Assembly: GCA_019775845.1 (NCBI GenBank)
Contig: JADQAV010000018.1
Location: 317,044-381,043, forward strand
Direction of reading: 5' to 3'
DNA: 64,000 nucleotides
Source of the DNA: Myrmaecium sp. VS I D KN 1
Lineage: Eukaryota; Ascomycota; Dothideomycetes; Valsariales; Valsariaceae
Shown: positions 48,787-60,062 of the stretch, piece by piece
Layout of the letters: every line of letters starts with the position of its first letter
How positions within the stretch are numbered: the stretch's first letter is position 1
Program-made: the position numbers and the translations under genes
The notes under the pieces: model-generated
What the model was told of the DNA's origin: nothing
The model's database searches: none
What the model saw: only the letters and a program-made list of their open reading frames with translations

Positions 48787-49416
48787 AAGGGGAGGCTTGC
48801 TTGCCGGTGGTCGTGATGCATGGTTTTCGACTTGAGGGCTGAATTCATGATCTCAATGAACCTTTTGAGGGGAGAGGTGGATCGGATGTTGACATCTGCA
48901 TATTGTAAGGAAATGTGATTGATTCGTAAGCCCCAATTTGTTGAAACGTCCAATCTTTCTGTGGTTGTTAGTCGAAGATGCCTCTGTGGTGACCTGCTTT
49001 TTCATCCTCTCTCAATAATTCACTGTAGGTCAGTGTGATATTGGATGTCATAGTGAATGCCTCTGTGCATGTCGTCCAGAGATGAGAGAGAACAAGAAGG
49101 AGGAGGAGGAGGAGGAGTCTCCGAAGGGATCCGCGCTCATCACGGTGTTGCCAGCGCTTACGGCGTGCTGGGGAAGGTTTAGCCGACGGGACCCTGAAAC
49201 CCTGCAGTATCACTTAGAGCAATTATTCCCGAGAGACGTCGGACTTCCCAGCCCATTCACAATTGAGGTGATACTTACTATATTTCCCAACGATCCAAGC
49301 AGATACTGAACACATCCTCTTCTTCCTTCTTCTCGTATCTGCCACCAATTCAGAATCTTCTCTGGATCGGTACAAGTGCATAAGAACGGCCTTGAGTGCG
49401 GGCAAAGTCTAGCATC
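48787..49416 (+). promoter_or_regulatory. Intergenic region before dynactin p25 gene
   Basis: 630 bases between same-direction genes, with a GGAGGA repeat near 49099. No gene or clear motif was recognised. Confidence 0.4.
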
Positions 49417-50287
49417 ATGTCGCGTCCCGCAGCGCGCAAGCCCGTCAAGGGCGAGTATATCGAAACTGTTCGTTCATCTCTTCTTGTACTTGTTTCTTGG
49501 TGGATTCACTTTTCATATCCTAAGTCCTACATTTCCAGTCTTCGTTTCCAGAGTTTCCACTTCTTCTTCAGCAATCTCTCTTTTTTCACAACCCGTCCAT
49601 CTCCATCCTAACATCTCCTGGCCCCCCTTCTTCTTTCACAGGACTCCGGCAACAAAGTCTCCCGCCGATCCTTCATTTCCGGGACCGCGAACATCACCCT
49701 CGGCGGCAAGACCGTCATCCAAGCCGACGTCCAGCTCCGGGGCGACCTGCACCCGAATCAACGGTCCACCGCCGCTTCCTCCTCCTCTCGGCCGGACACC
49801 GTGCCCACCAGCATCTCCATCGGCCGCTGCACCGTCATCAGCCAAGGCTGCGTCATCAAGCCGCCGTGCCGGGTGAGCCGGGGCGGGGTGCAGTACTACC
49901 CCATGAAGATCGGGGACAACGTGTTCATCGGTACGTCCTTCTCCCCCATGCCAAGGGCCGCAAAGGAAACTGACACCAAACCCAGGTCCCGGCTCCCAGA
50001 TCTCCTCGATCGGCATCTCCTCCCACGTCCACATCGGGCCCAACTGCGTGCTCCAGCCGTTCAGCATCGTCAAGGAGAACGTGAAGATCCTGCCGAACGC
50101 GGTCGTGCCCGCCTCCATGGTCATCCCCGCCGGCTCCGTCGTCGCCGGTGCCCCCGCCCGCGTCATCGGCGAGATCGGCGAGGGCTGGGGCGTCGCCGGC
50201 GTCGCGGCCGGAGGGGGCGGCGGCGGCATGGATGCGGAGTGGGTGGAGGGGGGTGATCTGAGGGAGTTGGTGAGGAGTATTCGATGA
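49417..50287 (+). CDS. Dynactin subunit 5 (p25)
   Basis: p25 is a pointed-end subunit of dynactin that helps link dynein to early endosomes in filamentous fungi. Exons are 49417-49467, 49642-49930 and 49986-50287, giving 213 residues. The fold is a left-handed beta helix built from hexapeptide repeats: SFISGTANITLGGKTVIQ, SISIGRCTVISQGCVIKPP, KIGDNVFIGPGSQISS, SIGISSHVHIGPNCVLQPF and VIPAGSVVAGAPARVIGEIG. Two features sit outside the core: a Ser-rich insertion (STAASSSSRPDT) between the first coils and a Gly-rich stretch (AAGGGGGGMD) near the C-terminus. Length is slightly above the usual 180-200 residues because of these. The second intron is 55 nt and the first 174 nt. Confidence 0.92.
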
Positions 50288-50695
50288 GGTGTTTAGGACA
50301 CGGTCTGGTTGCGGTTTGGTTCGATTGATACTTTCTTTTCTCTTCTTTGTTCATGTGGCAAGCGTTGGCGTTGTTGGGAGAGTACGAGTTTGTTTCCGCG
50401 TTGGGCACAGGAGGAAGCTGTGCGTTCCGTTTAAGCCGTAATGTATACCCCAAGAGATGTTTTCCTTCTAGCTTCCACGGATGAGTACGCGAGACACATG
50501 ACGGAGATACCGAAGCCGTTCATCATCAAACAAACAATAACTCCATTGTCGTTGTTACCCCTAGACACACCCAGATGCACCTGTCCTAAGCCGTACAGAG
50601 AAACCACCACCCTTCTTTCCCCGAGAAAATGCTCAATGCCAGCCCAAACCCGCCTCAGGTCATACACGAAAGAGAGAAAAACTCAACAACCACTC
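50288..50695. other. Convergent 3' intergenic region
   Basis: 408 bases between the dynactin p25 stop and the coiled-coil gene stop. It holds both 3' ends and nothing else I can see. Confidence 0.5.
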
Positions 50696-52626
50696 TTACA
50701 CCTCAAACACACCTCCCAGTCCCGCCCGGATATCAACGATATCCACCTTCCAACCCTTCCAATTCGGCAGCGCCCGCTTGACCTCCCGCACCCGCTCCAG
50801 CCGTCGCTTCTGCTCCTCCTCCTGCGCCTGGCGGAAGGCAGCCTCGTCGAAGGCAAAATCCCCATCGTCGCTGAGGAGGCCCAGACTCTGTTTCCGGGGG
50901 CGGCCGTGCTGCTGCGTGCTGGACGAGCGGCGGGCGTCCCCGCCGGTGAAGGCGGAGATGCCGCTCTGGATCACGTCCGTGAAGGAGCTGGTGCCCCGGG
51001 AGGTGGTGGAGTTGCGGTGCGCGGCCACCGGCGGCGGCGGCGCCGCCGTGCCGTAGCCGCCGGACAGGTCGACGTCGTCGAAGCCCGCGCCGTAGGGCGC
51101 CGTGGCCGCGGCGACCGTGCTCGGGTCTTCCTCCAGGCCCGGCTGTAGCTCCCTGCGCTTGTCCCGCCAGATGCCGCGGCGGAGCTCGGTGGTTTCTTCT
51201 TCCAGTTCGCGGATGCGTTTGCGTAGCCGCTCGCGCTCTTCGTCGACCAGCTCGTCCACGCCGTCGTCGTCGCCGGTGACCTCGCGCTTGGCGCGCTGCT
51301 CCGCTTCCTCCTTGAGCCGTGCGTTCTCGTTCGAGAGGGTGGCGATGCAACTGCGGAGCTCTTTGGCTTCCGCTTCCGCTTTCTCGGCTTCCTTGAGCTT
51401 GGCGGCGTTACGGGCGTCACTCTCGCGATGCAGGGTCGTGAGGGTTTCGGCTTTCTTCTCGAGGGCTTCTGCTCGCTCCTTGGCCTCGTCTGCCGCGCGT
51501 TGGGCGGCGGTAAGCTCCGTCTCCAGTTGCGCGATGCGCGTCTCGGCGCTCGCGAGAGATGTGCCTTCTTTTGCTGCCCGCTCGCTGGCGCTTTCAAGGT
51601 TCTTTTTCAGGTCTGCCAGTTCTTGCCCGCTGGCTGACGCTGCTGCCTCAGCCTTTTCTAGCGAGGCTTCGAGAGCTCCAATGCGCTCCTGCAGGGTGGT
51701 GTTGGTAGTCGTAGCCTCGGTAAGCTTGGCGTTGAGGTTGCTGATTTCGAGCTCGAGAGACTCGATCGTGCTAGTCTTCGAGGCAATCTCGGAGCGGAGC
51801 TCTTCGGTGACATCGTTTGAGGGGCTTGAGGTAGAGACGCGGCGGGCTTTAGACGCTGCCGATTGGAGATGTGCGTTCTCTCGGCGGATAGATTCTAGTT
51901 CTGAGTTCTGTACGAAGAAACGAGTCAGCCAGCCGAGCTACGGGACCAGGCGTGCTTGCGCTTACTAGCTTCTCAAGCTCTGCCGCTCTCGATTCTGCTT
52001 GCTCAGCCTTGATCTTGAGCTCTGCAAGTTCGTTGCTCGATTCCCTGAGATCCTCGAGTTCTCCCTCGAACTTTTTTAACCGCGCTTCCGTATTTTCGGA
52101 TTCTGCCTGTAACCTCTTATTCTCCTTCTCAAGATCCTCTATGCGTTGTGCCTGCTTTCGGTATATGTCTGCAGCCTCACCACTCGGGCTGAGAGGCGCG
52201 GACGTAGAGCCTCGTCGGAAGGAGTCTGATCGCAGCTTGGACTGGACAGACAAAGACGGCTCGCCATCTTCCGCTGGCTTCGACGCAGCCGCATCTTCCC
52301 CTTCACCAAGCGCTTCTATCTGCTCCGCTGCTGTTTCCGACTCCTCTGTTTTGGTTCCCTCGGCGGCGGCGCCGGTGCTATCTGCTGCCTTCTCTACGGC
52401 TGTCTCGGATTCGCCTTCCGTCTTCGTGTCCTTCTTCTTTCCTCCAGCTTTCTTCGCTTTCTGCTTCTTCAATTGCTCGTACTGGAGACTTGATGTCAGC
52501 AAGCTCGGCGGCGGGAAAGGACATGGCTAGCATTCGTAGCTCGCTCTTGCAGCGATGGTGAACACATACGCGCTTCTTGGCGGCAGCAAGCTTCTCTGCT
52601 TTCTCCTTATCATCAACGTCCGCCAT
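50696..52626 (-). CDS. Long coiled-coil protein (golgin/M-protein-repeat-like)
   Basis: Minus-strand exons 52570-52626, 51966-52481 and 50696-51907 encode 594 residues. The N-terminus is Lys/Ala-rich (KAEKLAAAKKR, YEQLKKQKAKKAGGKKK). An acidic, disordered stretch follows to about residue 115. Residues 125-410 form a nearly unbroken coiled coil (IEDLEKENKRLQAESENTE, LESIRRENAHLQ, LERIRELEE-type heptads). A linker rich in Ser, Thr and Pro comes next, then a compact conserved-looking C-terminus (DFAFDEAAFRQAQEEEQ, LPNWKGWKVDIVDIRAGLGG). From memory, ascomycete relatives are named M protein repeat protein. The architecture fits a Golgi tether, but no GRIP or other targeting motif was recognised, so the role is inference. 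Confidence 0.85.
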
Positions 52627-52942
52627 CTTTGTGGACGCTCTGACGGCTTGAACTTCGTTGGTTACTTCGCAATGCCTCGAGTTTCGCGACACCTTGATGC
52701 CACCGGCAGCTCATGCTTGGTCGGACCGAGGATATTCCGGGCCGTCTCAGCCACTCACCTCAGTTCAGGTACTACATGAAACCGTGACTTCTCTTGACAA
52801 ACACTGATGAATATATGTCTACTTTCTTCTAGATGAAAACAACAGGGGGTATAAAACAGCACGAACAGACACTCCACCCCGGGCCTCGGGACCCAGTCTT
52901 CGTCAGCTCACACTCCTCAAATTCACCATCATCGTTGTCTTC
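52627..52942. other. Short intergenic region, coiled-coil promoter / HET 3' end
   Basis: 316 bases between the coiled-coil start codon and the HET-gene stop. It must contain the coiled-coil promoter. No element was recognised. Confidence 0.4.
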
Positions 52943-54886
52943 TCAACGGATGTTAAAGGTCTCATCCGGAATTTTACCTTCGATCTTGTGAGACATGGCT
53001 TCCCCATCCATCATGCCATTGAGGTAACATTCTCCAATCAATATGCAAAATGGCTTTTTTGTCTTCTTATCCTCCTGTTGCCTTAACACAAGTGGCACGC
53101 TGCAACCTCCTATAATGCAAACCATGTCCCCCGGCTGGCACGCCTCCGGACCAAGGCCGAGGAAACCTTTCTTTGTCTTCAGCATGCGTCTGTTGTACGT
53201 CACAGCTGCGATTCTTTCGATGATTTTGTCCAGACAAGAGTTATTGGCTCCCCTCATTATAGCACTGAGACTGAGGTCGTTGCCGTCAACTCTTCTTTGT
53301 CTAAAGACTTCCTGACAAACTAATTGCCAGTGATTGGGTGGAATTTTGCCCTCAGAGTCTCGGTCTGCGACGAATATGCGCCATACGTTCCTTGGAGGGT
53401 TGCCGTTGGTGTCCCAGCATACCATCTCGAACCATGACTTCGGAATTGTCCCGAGCATATTCCGTTCCGCCGTTGCCTCGATAGTATCAACAACCCACCC
53501 ATCAGCTAACAATATCGGGCTTGTACCTTTAGTCACTCTGAGACTGGGTGGGTTCTTGCTCTTGAATCCTTTGAATGCATAATAGCGGCGCTTCCCAGGA
53601 AGATCCACAAGCGTGTCGGCGTTCTTGCGTACAGCGAACTTATCAGATCGCATTCCGTGGGACTCTTTATCGAGCGTACATATCCACGATGGCAGCGCGG
53701 CATCCGAGATGACAGGAGCCCATAGTCGACATATTATGTCAAGACAACTCGCCGTTTCGTCTTCGTGGGAATCGAGGACAAATCGGATGAACCAGAGTGC
53801 AAGGTCGACGAATGGCTTCGCGTAATCGACTGGACATGCCGCCTTGTTCCCTCTTAATGCGTGCACAGCATCGAGGACGATTTTGCCAGTACTCTCCGGG
53901 AGGCCAAGGAGTGACGTATCAGACACGCTAGGTGCACTTGCTGAAGCGTCTTTCGCAAGAGAAAGCACTGCGTAAATGATATCGTGCGCTTTCCCCGCGT
54001 GGAAAGTGGTCAACATTGAGACCAAGCTTTCCAAACCCAAAATCTTAATGACCTGGCCGTCGTCGTTGAGGCGCACCATATCTTCCAGGACTGTAACCAG
54101 CCTACTGGCGCCCAGGCCCTCGACGTCCCCTAAGCACTCAGGGTCATTTTTGAACTCCTCGGATCGTCGGAACTTGGATTTCAGGAGAGGTGACAGCGTT
54201 TCCAGCAGCTCGACCGCGCAGGAGAAATCATACCACGTAATCTTGTATTGGTCCCAGTACAACCAAGGATCTGTCGCTAGGGCAGCTTCCTGAAGGACCC
54301 ATCGTCGAGAAAACCAGTCTCTGCGCATGATTTCCGTCAAGGCGTACCACATTCGACAGGAGGTTTGATCATCATCAACAATCCGATTGTAATCGCTGAG
54401 GACTGGAATTTGTTTTAACATCTGCTGGATCATGTTGAATGCCAGTCCACCTTCCTCGCCAGCCGTGCCGAGCCATATGCAGACTCTTTCTGCTTTGTGG
54501 AAGATTTGATCCATTATCTCCACCTGGTGGGACTTTTCCAGGTTATCCAGCTGGTTGATGCACACTGCATCGACCCAGAAGTGCCGGGCTGCGGACTTGT
54601 CTCGCAGCTGTCTGAGAGCTGCTTCAAGGTTGCTCGTGATGGCGAACCGCCTTTTGAAATATCCATCACATACACTTAACACTCCCGTCGCTTTACCGGT
54701 TCCCCAGGCGTAAGAGAGGGCCCAATATGAATCTTCAACGTCCGAGTTTCTTAACGTACATTCGATCTTATCATCGTGTTGCGCCGACGGATGCAAGGTT
54801 AATATTCTAATTCTTCTAGGTCCGAGTTCCGCATACTTGTAATCGGACACTACTGTCGAGCGACCGACGCTGGCGGTATCGTCCAT
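52943..54886 (-). CDS. Heterokaryon-incompatibility (HET) domain protein
   Basis: HET-domain proteins trigger cell death when incompatible fungal cells fuse; many in each genome have no known trigger. This single-exon gene encodes 647 residues. The HET domain lies at about residues 25-210. Its first block is SYWALSYAWGTGKATG, its second FWVDAVCINQLDN with KSHQVEIMDQIFHKAERVCI, and its third RDWFSRRWVLQEAALA. A long helical middle follows, and a C-terminal module with PGDMVCIIGGCSVPLVLRQQ and GECYLNGMMDGEA, common to HET proteins of the HET-6/Tol type. There are no NACHT, WD or ankyrin repeats. It has only about 320 bases to the next gene on one side but 3.4 kb of empty sequence on the other. 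Confidence 0.92.
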   Translation of the reverse strand: MDDTASVGRSTVVSDYKYAELGPRRIRILTLHPSAQHDDKIECTLRNSDVEDSYWALSYAWGTGKATGVLSVCDGYFKRRFAITSNLEAALRQLRDKSAARHFWVDAVCINQLDNLEKSHQVEIMDQIFHKAERVCIWLGTAGEEGGLAFNMIQQMLKQIPVLSDYNRIVDDDQTSCRMWYALTEIMRRDWFSRRWVLQEAALATDPWLYWDQYKITWYDFSCAVELLETLSPLLKSKFRRSEEFKNDPECLGDVEGLGASRLVTVLEDMVRLNDDGQVIKILGLESLVSMLTTFHAGKAHDIIYAVLSLAKDASASAPSVSDTSLLGLPESTGKIVLDAVHALRGNKAACPVDYAKPFVDLALWFIRFVLDSHEDETASCLDIICRLWAPVISDAALPSWICTLDKESHGMRSDKFAVRKNADTLVDLPGKRRYYAFKGFKSKNPPSLRVTKGTSPILLADGWVVDTIEATAERNMLGTIPKSWFEMVCWDTNGNPPRNVWRIFVADRDSEGKIPPNHWQLVCQEVFRQRRVDGNDLSLSAIMRGANNSCLDKIIERIAAVTYNRRMLKTKKGFLGLGPEACQPGDMVCIIGGCSVPLVLRQQEDKKTKKPFCILIGECYLNGMMDGEAMSHKIEGKIPDETFNIR

Positions 54887-57800
54887 GATGGCTTGAAACC
54901 ATGACAGTATGGTATTATAGCAACACCAGTATGCCCTTATGACACTGGGAACACGTTAGCCAGCCAATGCAGCTTTCGGGAGAAGGAAGAACGAACCGTG
55001 CAATGAGATTGTGGACTCAAGCTCCGATGCTTCATACTCCCTAAGTGGTGAGTACGCTCCCTTATTTATCTATGGTCCTGAGGCCACCTTCACCACGGGA
55101 TCTGATTCCATAGCAATGGCCATCTGATGCATTCAGCTGTTCATCTGCAGTCTGTACCCCAAGGTTCCTTGCATCCTGCGATGGGACTGGACAATGGGTC
55201 TGGAGGCCTCCTGACTTGGGTTGCTCATAGCATCCAAGCGTCGGGGGTGACGAGCGTCGACCTGCATCCTCTGGAAGTCGACCTGATCAAGGCGAGCTCG
55301 GCGACTGGTACTGTGAGGGCGAATCGCAGGAGACGAAGTGAACAGCGTGATGGATCTTGATACATTCAATATGGAAAGGTGCGTTATTGAGCATCCATGA
55401 CTGACAGCTTGGCGGCAATCCCTCGAAGAGTGACATCTGCGGCAGTTCATTATGCTCTCGTGAGTGTGGATGCGGCCTCCCAACTGCTCCGACTGAAGCA
55501 TTATTGGTCGCGCTCTTTCTTTGTTCTGCAGGCTTGGATGTCATGCTTTCCTGCAGGGGAAGAATCCTCTACATGTGTACTACGTTTGGACTGGCATAGG
55601 ATGGGCCGCACTACACTCTCCACATGTGCGGCCTCTTGCGCGAGCGCGGTTGTCCTTGAAAAGGCCTCACGTCTCTTGCTCCATCTGGCTCCTGCTGAGC
55701 GCTGCAGAAGTTCGCTTCAAAATCGTCTTGAAGGTGACCTTAATGGGAATACAGTCTAGCGCATGGGGTAATCCAAGTATTCGGTTGCGCTGCCGACCCA
55801 TGTGCAACCAAAAGGCGCGTAGCAAAGCTATACCAGCCATCCGAGGGACGTTCTCCTGACCACGGGCGGTGCTTCGTTGCACGAAAACTGAGGGGAGTGG
55901 CGTCCAGCTGCGTTCGAGTCTGTGGCAAAGGTTTGGGAAAACAGGGGGTTCCTGAAGTCCAAGATTTAGTTTGTGTAGGAAGACTCAAGGAAAGGCAACT
56001 CTGCGCTTGGTATATATCTTTTACTGGATTTAAGCTGTTTAAGCTGACAGAATTGAAGCATCTGCAGACGGCATATCTCGAAGAACGTCTCTTATGCCCT
56101 GATCAAGAACAGTGACCGCATTCCCGTCCATCATGGTCTTGTCGGGACTCGACTGCCCCCTCTTCCCCCCTCTCCGCCCCGCCCGCCCCCTCACCCTTTC
56201 CCCGGCCCGAGCCTCGAGGGAATTGGTTTCCAGATACACAGAGACTCATAGAACCTTAACCCGGAAAATTGGGCAACACAAGCAGGTGGTGTCCAGCGCG
56301 GCGTGTTGGCAGGAGAGGCCCTCTCCACATATCCATACATCCCGAAAACTTCTGGCAGTCACCTCACGCACACACTTTCGAGCCCAACGTGAAATTCTTA
56401 CATCTCGAACCTGGTGTCTCTAGCCAAGCGAAGGCGAAACAGAGCTGCATGTACGCCGGGATGGGGACGATGATCTGCATTGGGCAATCCGCAGGGGTGG
56501 ACGCGGATAGGCAGGCACCGTGGAAGCAACGCACGAAAGAGTTCCCTCCCCTGTTGCTGCTGTTGTTCACCACTTACTCTTCCCTGGTAACCATGCAGTC
56601 TAGGGTCTGGATCTCGGGAAACCTGTCAGAAGAAACCTGGAGGGTACAAGGAGAGTACTGCAGATGAACCACCTACTACGGTGCCGGTTGTAGTGGTCCA
56701 CGCCTGCGCGTCTGGCTTCGGGCGTCAACACCTCCCTGCCTTCCCTTTCCGGAACGACTCGGAATGGTCCTCTGATGCGTAGTAACGCGTTTTCTTTAGG
56801 GGTAGCAGGGTGGAGCAGACACTAGGACCGCAGGAAACTTGGGAAATATATCAAATACACAGCGAGATACTTGGGCACCTTCGGCTATACGATCCACGGA
56901 CGAGAGCCTCTGCAGATCCGGCCGCCAGGTGTGTAGCAATCTTGAGAAGTGCCTCAGTTATGCTTGTATGCATCATCGACACCAATAGAAGACAACCACA
57001 ACTGATGACTTTAGCATTGGAGCACCTGGCCACATCGACGGTGCTGTGCTTCATCTTTTGTATCTGTACTTCCAGATGTACAGGTTCATGCATTGGTATG
57101 CAGCAAGGAAATTGCAGGAAGGATGAAAGAACATGGTCCGTCTGTGTCTACATTCAGCGAAGACATGCGAAGGGTAGATCTCACCGAATCGCAGTCTAAA
57201 GAGACTGACGTTGTGCTGAATTTGCCCTACTCGCGTGTTCCCTCTCATTGTAGGTCTACCCATACTGATATCACTACCGCAGATCCAGTGTCCATAGGAA
57301 ATGAAGCAGGCGTCCAGCCTATCCTTCGAGGGCTGCAACAACCTGCCTCCAAGCTCTTCTCCATCCACACTTCCAAGGCAGCAGTCATCTAGGATACACC
57401 TGATGGATCCAATGCAGGCGGACGGGGTTGAAATGATATGGCGGACAGTGAAGATGATACCCAGTTCCCACTTAGATAGGCAATAATATTCAACCAGCCG
57501 ACTGGCAAGGTGCGCTACAACGTCCCACACCTTTTCAACACGACCACCGCCATTCCTAGCCTGAACTGATAAATCCATTCTACACGTTCTTCCTCGGCCT
57601 TCGAGGCCGTACATGTGGCTAACATCTCTCTCTCCCTCGTCCGCGGCCTCATCCTCTTTATTCTTCACCCCTTCCCTGTCACGCTCCCTTCCCATCTGAT
57701 TGGATTGCCGGTAAGGTGCAGCAGGGCGGGGAGAGGAGGATAAGGGGTAAAGACGGAGGAGGGCATTGAAAAGTCCTCGAGGAAGGCTTTGAGGAGTCTT

Positions 57801-58309
57801 TGGGAAGTGCATTGAGGGAGTGAGTGGAGGTCCACAGGGGGAGAGGAGCTGTATCTTAGTATTTGTACACCACTTCAGGTATCATTATGGGGTCTCTACC
57901 TTGACTATTCCTTCGACAAATTGAATTTATATTGCTTTATTTCGAGCGTCGATAGCTTTCATATACATCAACGCAACGACGGTGAATGAAGCCAAGGAAC
58001 GTAATGTTTAGACGATCAAATAAAAACAAACCTACCTCGTCTACAAACCAGGACCGCGGCACAGTTTTCTGTCCCGGTTCGAAGGCAAGACAAGTCGTTC
58101 AGCCTTGCGCGCGGTACTGATAAGTATATTTATGCCTTAGGCATGAAAGGCAACCACAAGCGAGAGCCTCGCCTACCACAAGTCTGGTTCATCCCCGGAC
58201 GCCGAAGAAATTGCGTGCTTCCCTTTTGGACAACCACCCGCGCATTCACATACTCACCTCCCTCCCCTTCGTTCATAGCATTTCTCTTAAATCCCTCGTG
58301 TGTCTCACG
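54887..58309. other. Long gene-poor region upstream of the HET gene
   Basis: 3.4 kb of roughly balanced base composition without RIP-like depletion of CpA. Its left part holds the HET promoter and its right end the fRMsr promoter. Short open frames on both strands (up to about 130 codons) have no recognisable motifs; the longest, at 57051-57812, is listed separately. I see no repeats or RNA genes here. Confidence 0.4.
57051..57812 (-). CDS. Doubtful 253-codon open reading frame
   Basis: A long unbroken frame starting MHFPKTPQSLPRGL. I do not recognise it. It has no domain, is rich in Cys, His, Arg and Trp spread without pattern, and its central part (IIFTVRHIISTPSACIGSI) is mildly hydrophobic. 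The length is somewhat more than expected by chance. It lies 500 bases upstream of the fRMsr start on the opposite strand. It could be an orphan gene, a decayed gene or chance; chance is favoured. Confidence 0.18.
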   Translation of the reverse strand: MHFPKTPQSLPRGLFNALLRLYPLSSSPRPAAPYRQSNQMGRERDREGVKNKEDEAADEGERDVSHMYGLEGRGRTCRMDLSVQARNGGGRVEKVWDVVAHLASRLVEYYCLSKWELGIIFTVRHIISTPSACIGSIRCILDDCCLGSVDGEELGGRLLQPSKDRLDACFISYGHWICGSDISMGRPTMRGNTRVGQIQHNVSLFRLRFGEIYPSHVFAECRHRRTMFFHPSCNFLAAYQCMNLYIWKYRYKR

Positions 58310-59285
58310 ATGGTTCATGCGGAAGCGAGCACGTTCGGCTCCGGCATCACGAAGCGGGAGGCGTATGAGCAGGTGCTGGAGCAGGCGAAGGCTTTGTTTG
58401 ATGGGCAGAGGAATTGGGTGAGTTCTGCTTGGTTGATTGGCTTTTGATTTGATATACTATGTTCTTTTCTTGTGAAGTCAATACGTTTCTTTTCCGTCTC
58501 TTGTTTCGGTCTCTGCGTCGCTCTTTCGATGTCATACATTTTCAGTCAGATTACAAGAACATTTCTCTTTCGGTCTCGCTCTCATGAGTCTGTGCACTTT
58601 ACTTCTGTCGCCATTATAGGCGCCATTATGTATAAGATGAATATGGAGATATCCTCGAGATTTCCACACATTTATGCCGTATATACTAATGATCGTTCGC
58701 CCAGGTCTGGTAATTAACCCTCAACGGCACTCATACACCATACCATCCATCACTTACACTCCCAACCTTCCTCCTCCCAAACTACAGCAACCTATCCAAC
58801 ACCGCATCCCTACTGCACCACGCCCTCCACTCGCTCCCCTCGCCCAGCAACCAGGTCAACTGGACAGGCTTTTACGTGGTCGACCCGACGACACCGGACC
58901 AGCTCATCCTCGGCCCGTTCCAAGGCCACGTCGCCTGCCAGACGATCCAGTTCGGCCGGGGCGTCTGCGGCACGGCCGCGCAGCGGCGGGAGACCCAGCT
59001 CGTCCGGGACGTGGACGCGTTCCCGGGCCACATCGCCTGCGACGCGGCGAGCAAGAGCGAGATCGTGGTGCCGATCGTGCAGGATGGGAAGGTGAGCAGC
59101 CGGAGCGAGCGGGCTGGGCGACCTTCCTCCCTTTTCTCGTTATTGAGGCTGACACGGTTACTTTATTTCTTCAGGTCAAGGCGATCATTGACATCGATTG
59201 TGCGGAGCTGAACGGGTTTGATGAGGAGGATCAGAAGGCGTTGGAGAAATTGGCGGCGCTCTTGGCGGAGTCGTGTGATTTCTAA
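58310..59285 (+). CDS. Free methionine-R-sulfoxide reductase (fRMsr, GAF domain)
   Basis: Reduces free methionine-R-sulfoxide using thioredoxin, repairing oxidised methionine in the cytosol. Exons are 58310-58417, 58705-58709, 58788-59091 and 59175-59285, giving 175 residues. The N-terminus MVHAEASTFGSGITKREAY leads into AKALFDGQRNWVCNLSNTASLLHHAL, where VC is encoded by the 5-nt second exon. The GAF core has NWTGFYVVD, LGPFQGHVACQTIQFGRGVC with GTAA, and GHIACDAASKSEIVVPI; these hold the three cysteines used in catalysis in the family. It ends with VKAIIDIDCAELNGF and LLAESCDF. Length is normal for the family (about 170-180). The neighbour downstream is an Old Yellow Enzyme, also a redox protein, in the same orientation. 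Confidence 0.92.
58705..58709 (+). other. 5-nt micro-exon of the fRMsr gene
   Basis: CGCCCAG acceptor, five exon bases (GTCTG), then a GTAATT donor. Exon 1 ends after the Trp codon and exon 3 starts with C-AAC. Only with these five bases does the frame join as N-W-V-C-N-L-S-N, matching the family's usual NWVCNL. Direct joining of exon 1 to exon 3 would read Gln-Pro-Ile in the wrong frame. The flanking introns are 287 and 78 nt. Confidence 0.75.
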
Positions 59286-60062
59286 GGGAGAATGAGGATG
59301 TGGAGGAGGAATGTATATGGCTTTTTACGCTGGTAGGTACACAGGAATTCTAGGCAGTTTCACCTTTCTTGCCTTCTCTGTCGTTGTTGCGAAGGATCAC
59401 GCCGTATCTCCACCACATGCAGGTCGATGCTTGGGGCAATTGGGTTAGTGACCCTTCCCCATATTTTGCCACGACACCGTACATATCCTCAACAAGTCAA
59501 AGTCCGTCGTTGTCCTGCATGCTTGAAGTCTTCCTAAGTCGCCACGTCGGACTCGCTCACATCTCGCATTTGTCACCCGAGTCCCAAGGCAACAAGGCAT
59601 GACACTTCCCCTTGCTTTGTAAGCGGCACATCTCCCCGAACCCCGGGTTCCATACAGAATTCTCCGAGGAGCAAGGTTGTGTCGTCCAATCAGAACCCAG
59701 CACGATCTTTGCTCCCACAATTATCGTCACGCCCGCCTCATCCCCCAGGCACTTTCTAGAAGACAACGGTGTTTACCGCCTTATCCCCGACGGTTGGTAA
59801 TCAGAGAGAGGGAGAGAGGATGCTCACGGTGGAGCTACCCTGATCCCCTTAGAGTTAATGCAACCAAGGTACCACACTTCCTTGCCCATCATGCGTCGTT
59901 CCGTTAAAAGGGTTTCCTTCTCCGCTTCCTTCAACTTCTTCTCTACCACATCAAACCATTGTACTTGAATCTGCTACTTGACACCCTCTTTGTTTCGTCA
60001 ATTCCTCCTGGAACCGCTGTGATACCCTCCCACTCGTTGACATCTCACCACCCACACACACC
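59286..60062 (+). promoter_or_regulatory. fRMsr 3' end and OYE promoter
   Basis: 777 bases between same-direction genes. The OYE side is pyrimidine-rich (59905-60060). No clear TATA box. No gene was seen. Confidence 0.4.

Noticed and set aside
58040-58130. A CCGGTTCGAAGG sequence resembling a tRNA B box
   Set aside because: No A box at the right distance and no cloverleaf could be folded around it by eye.
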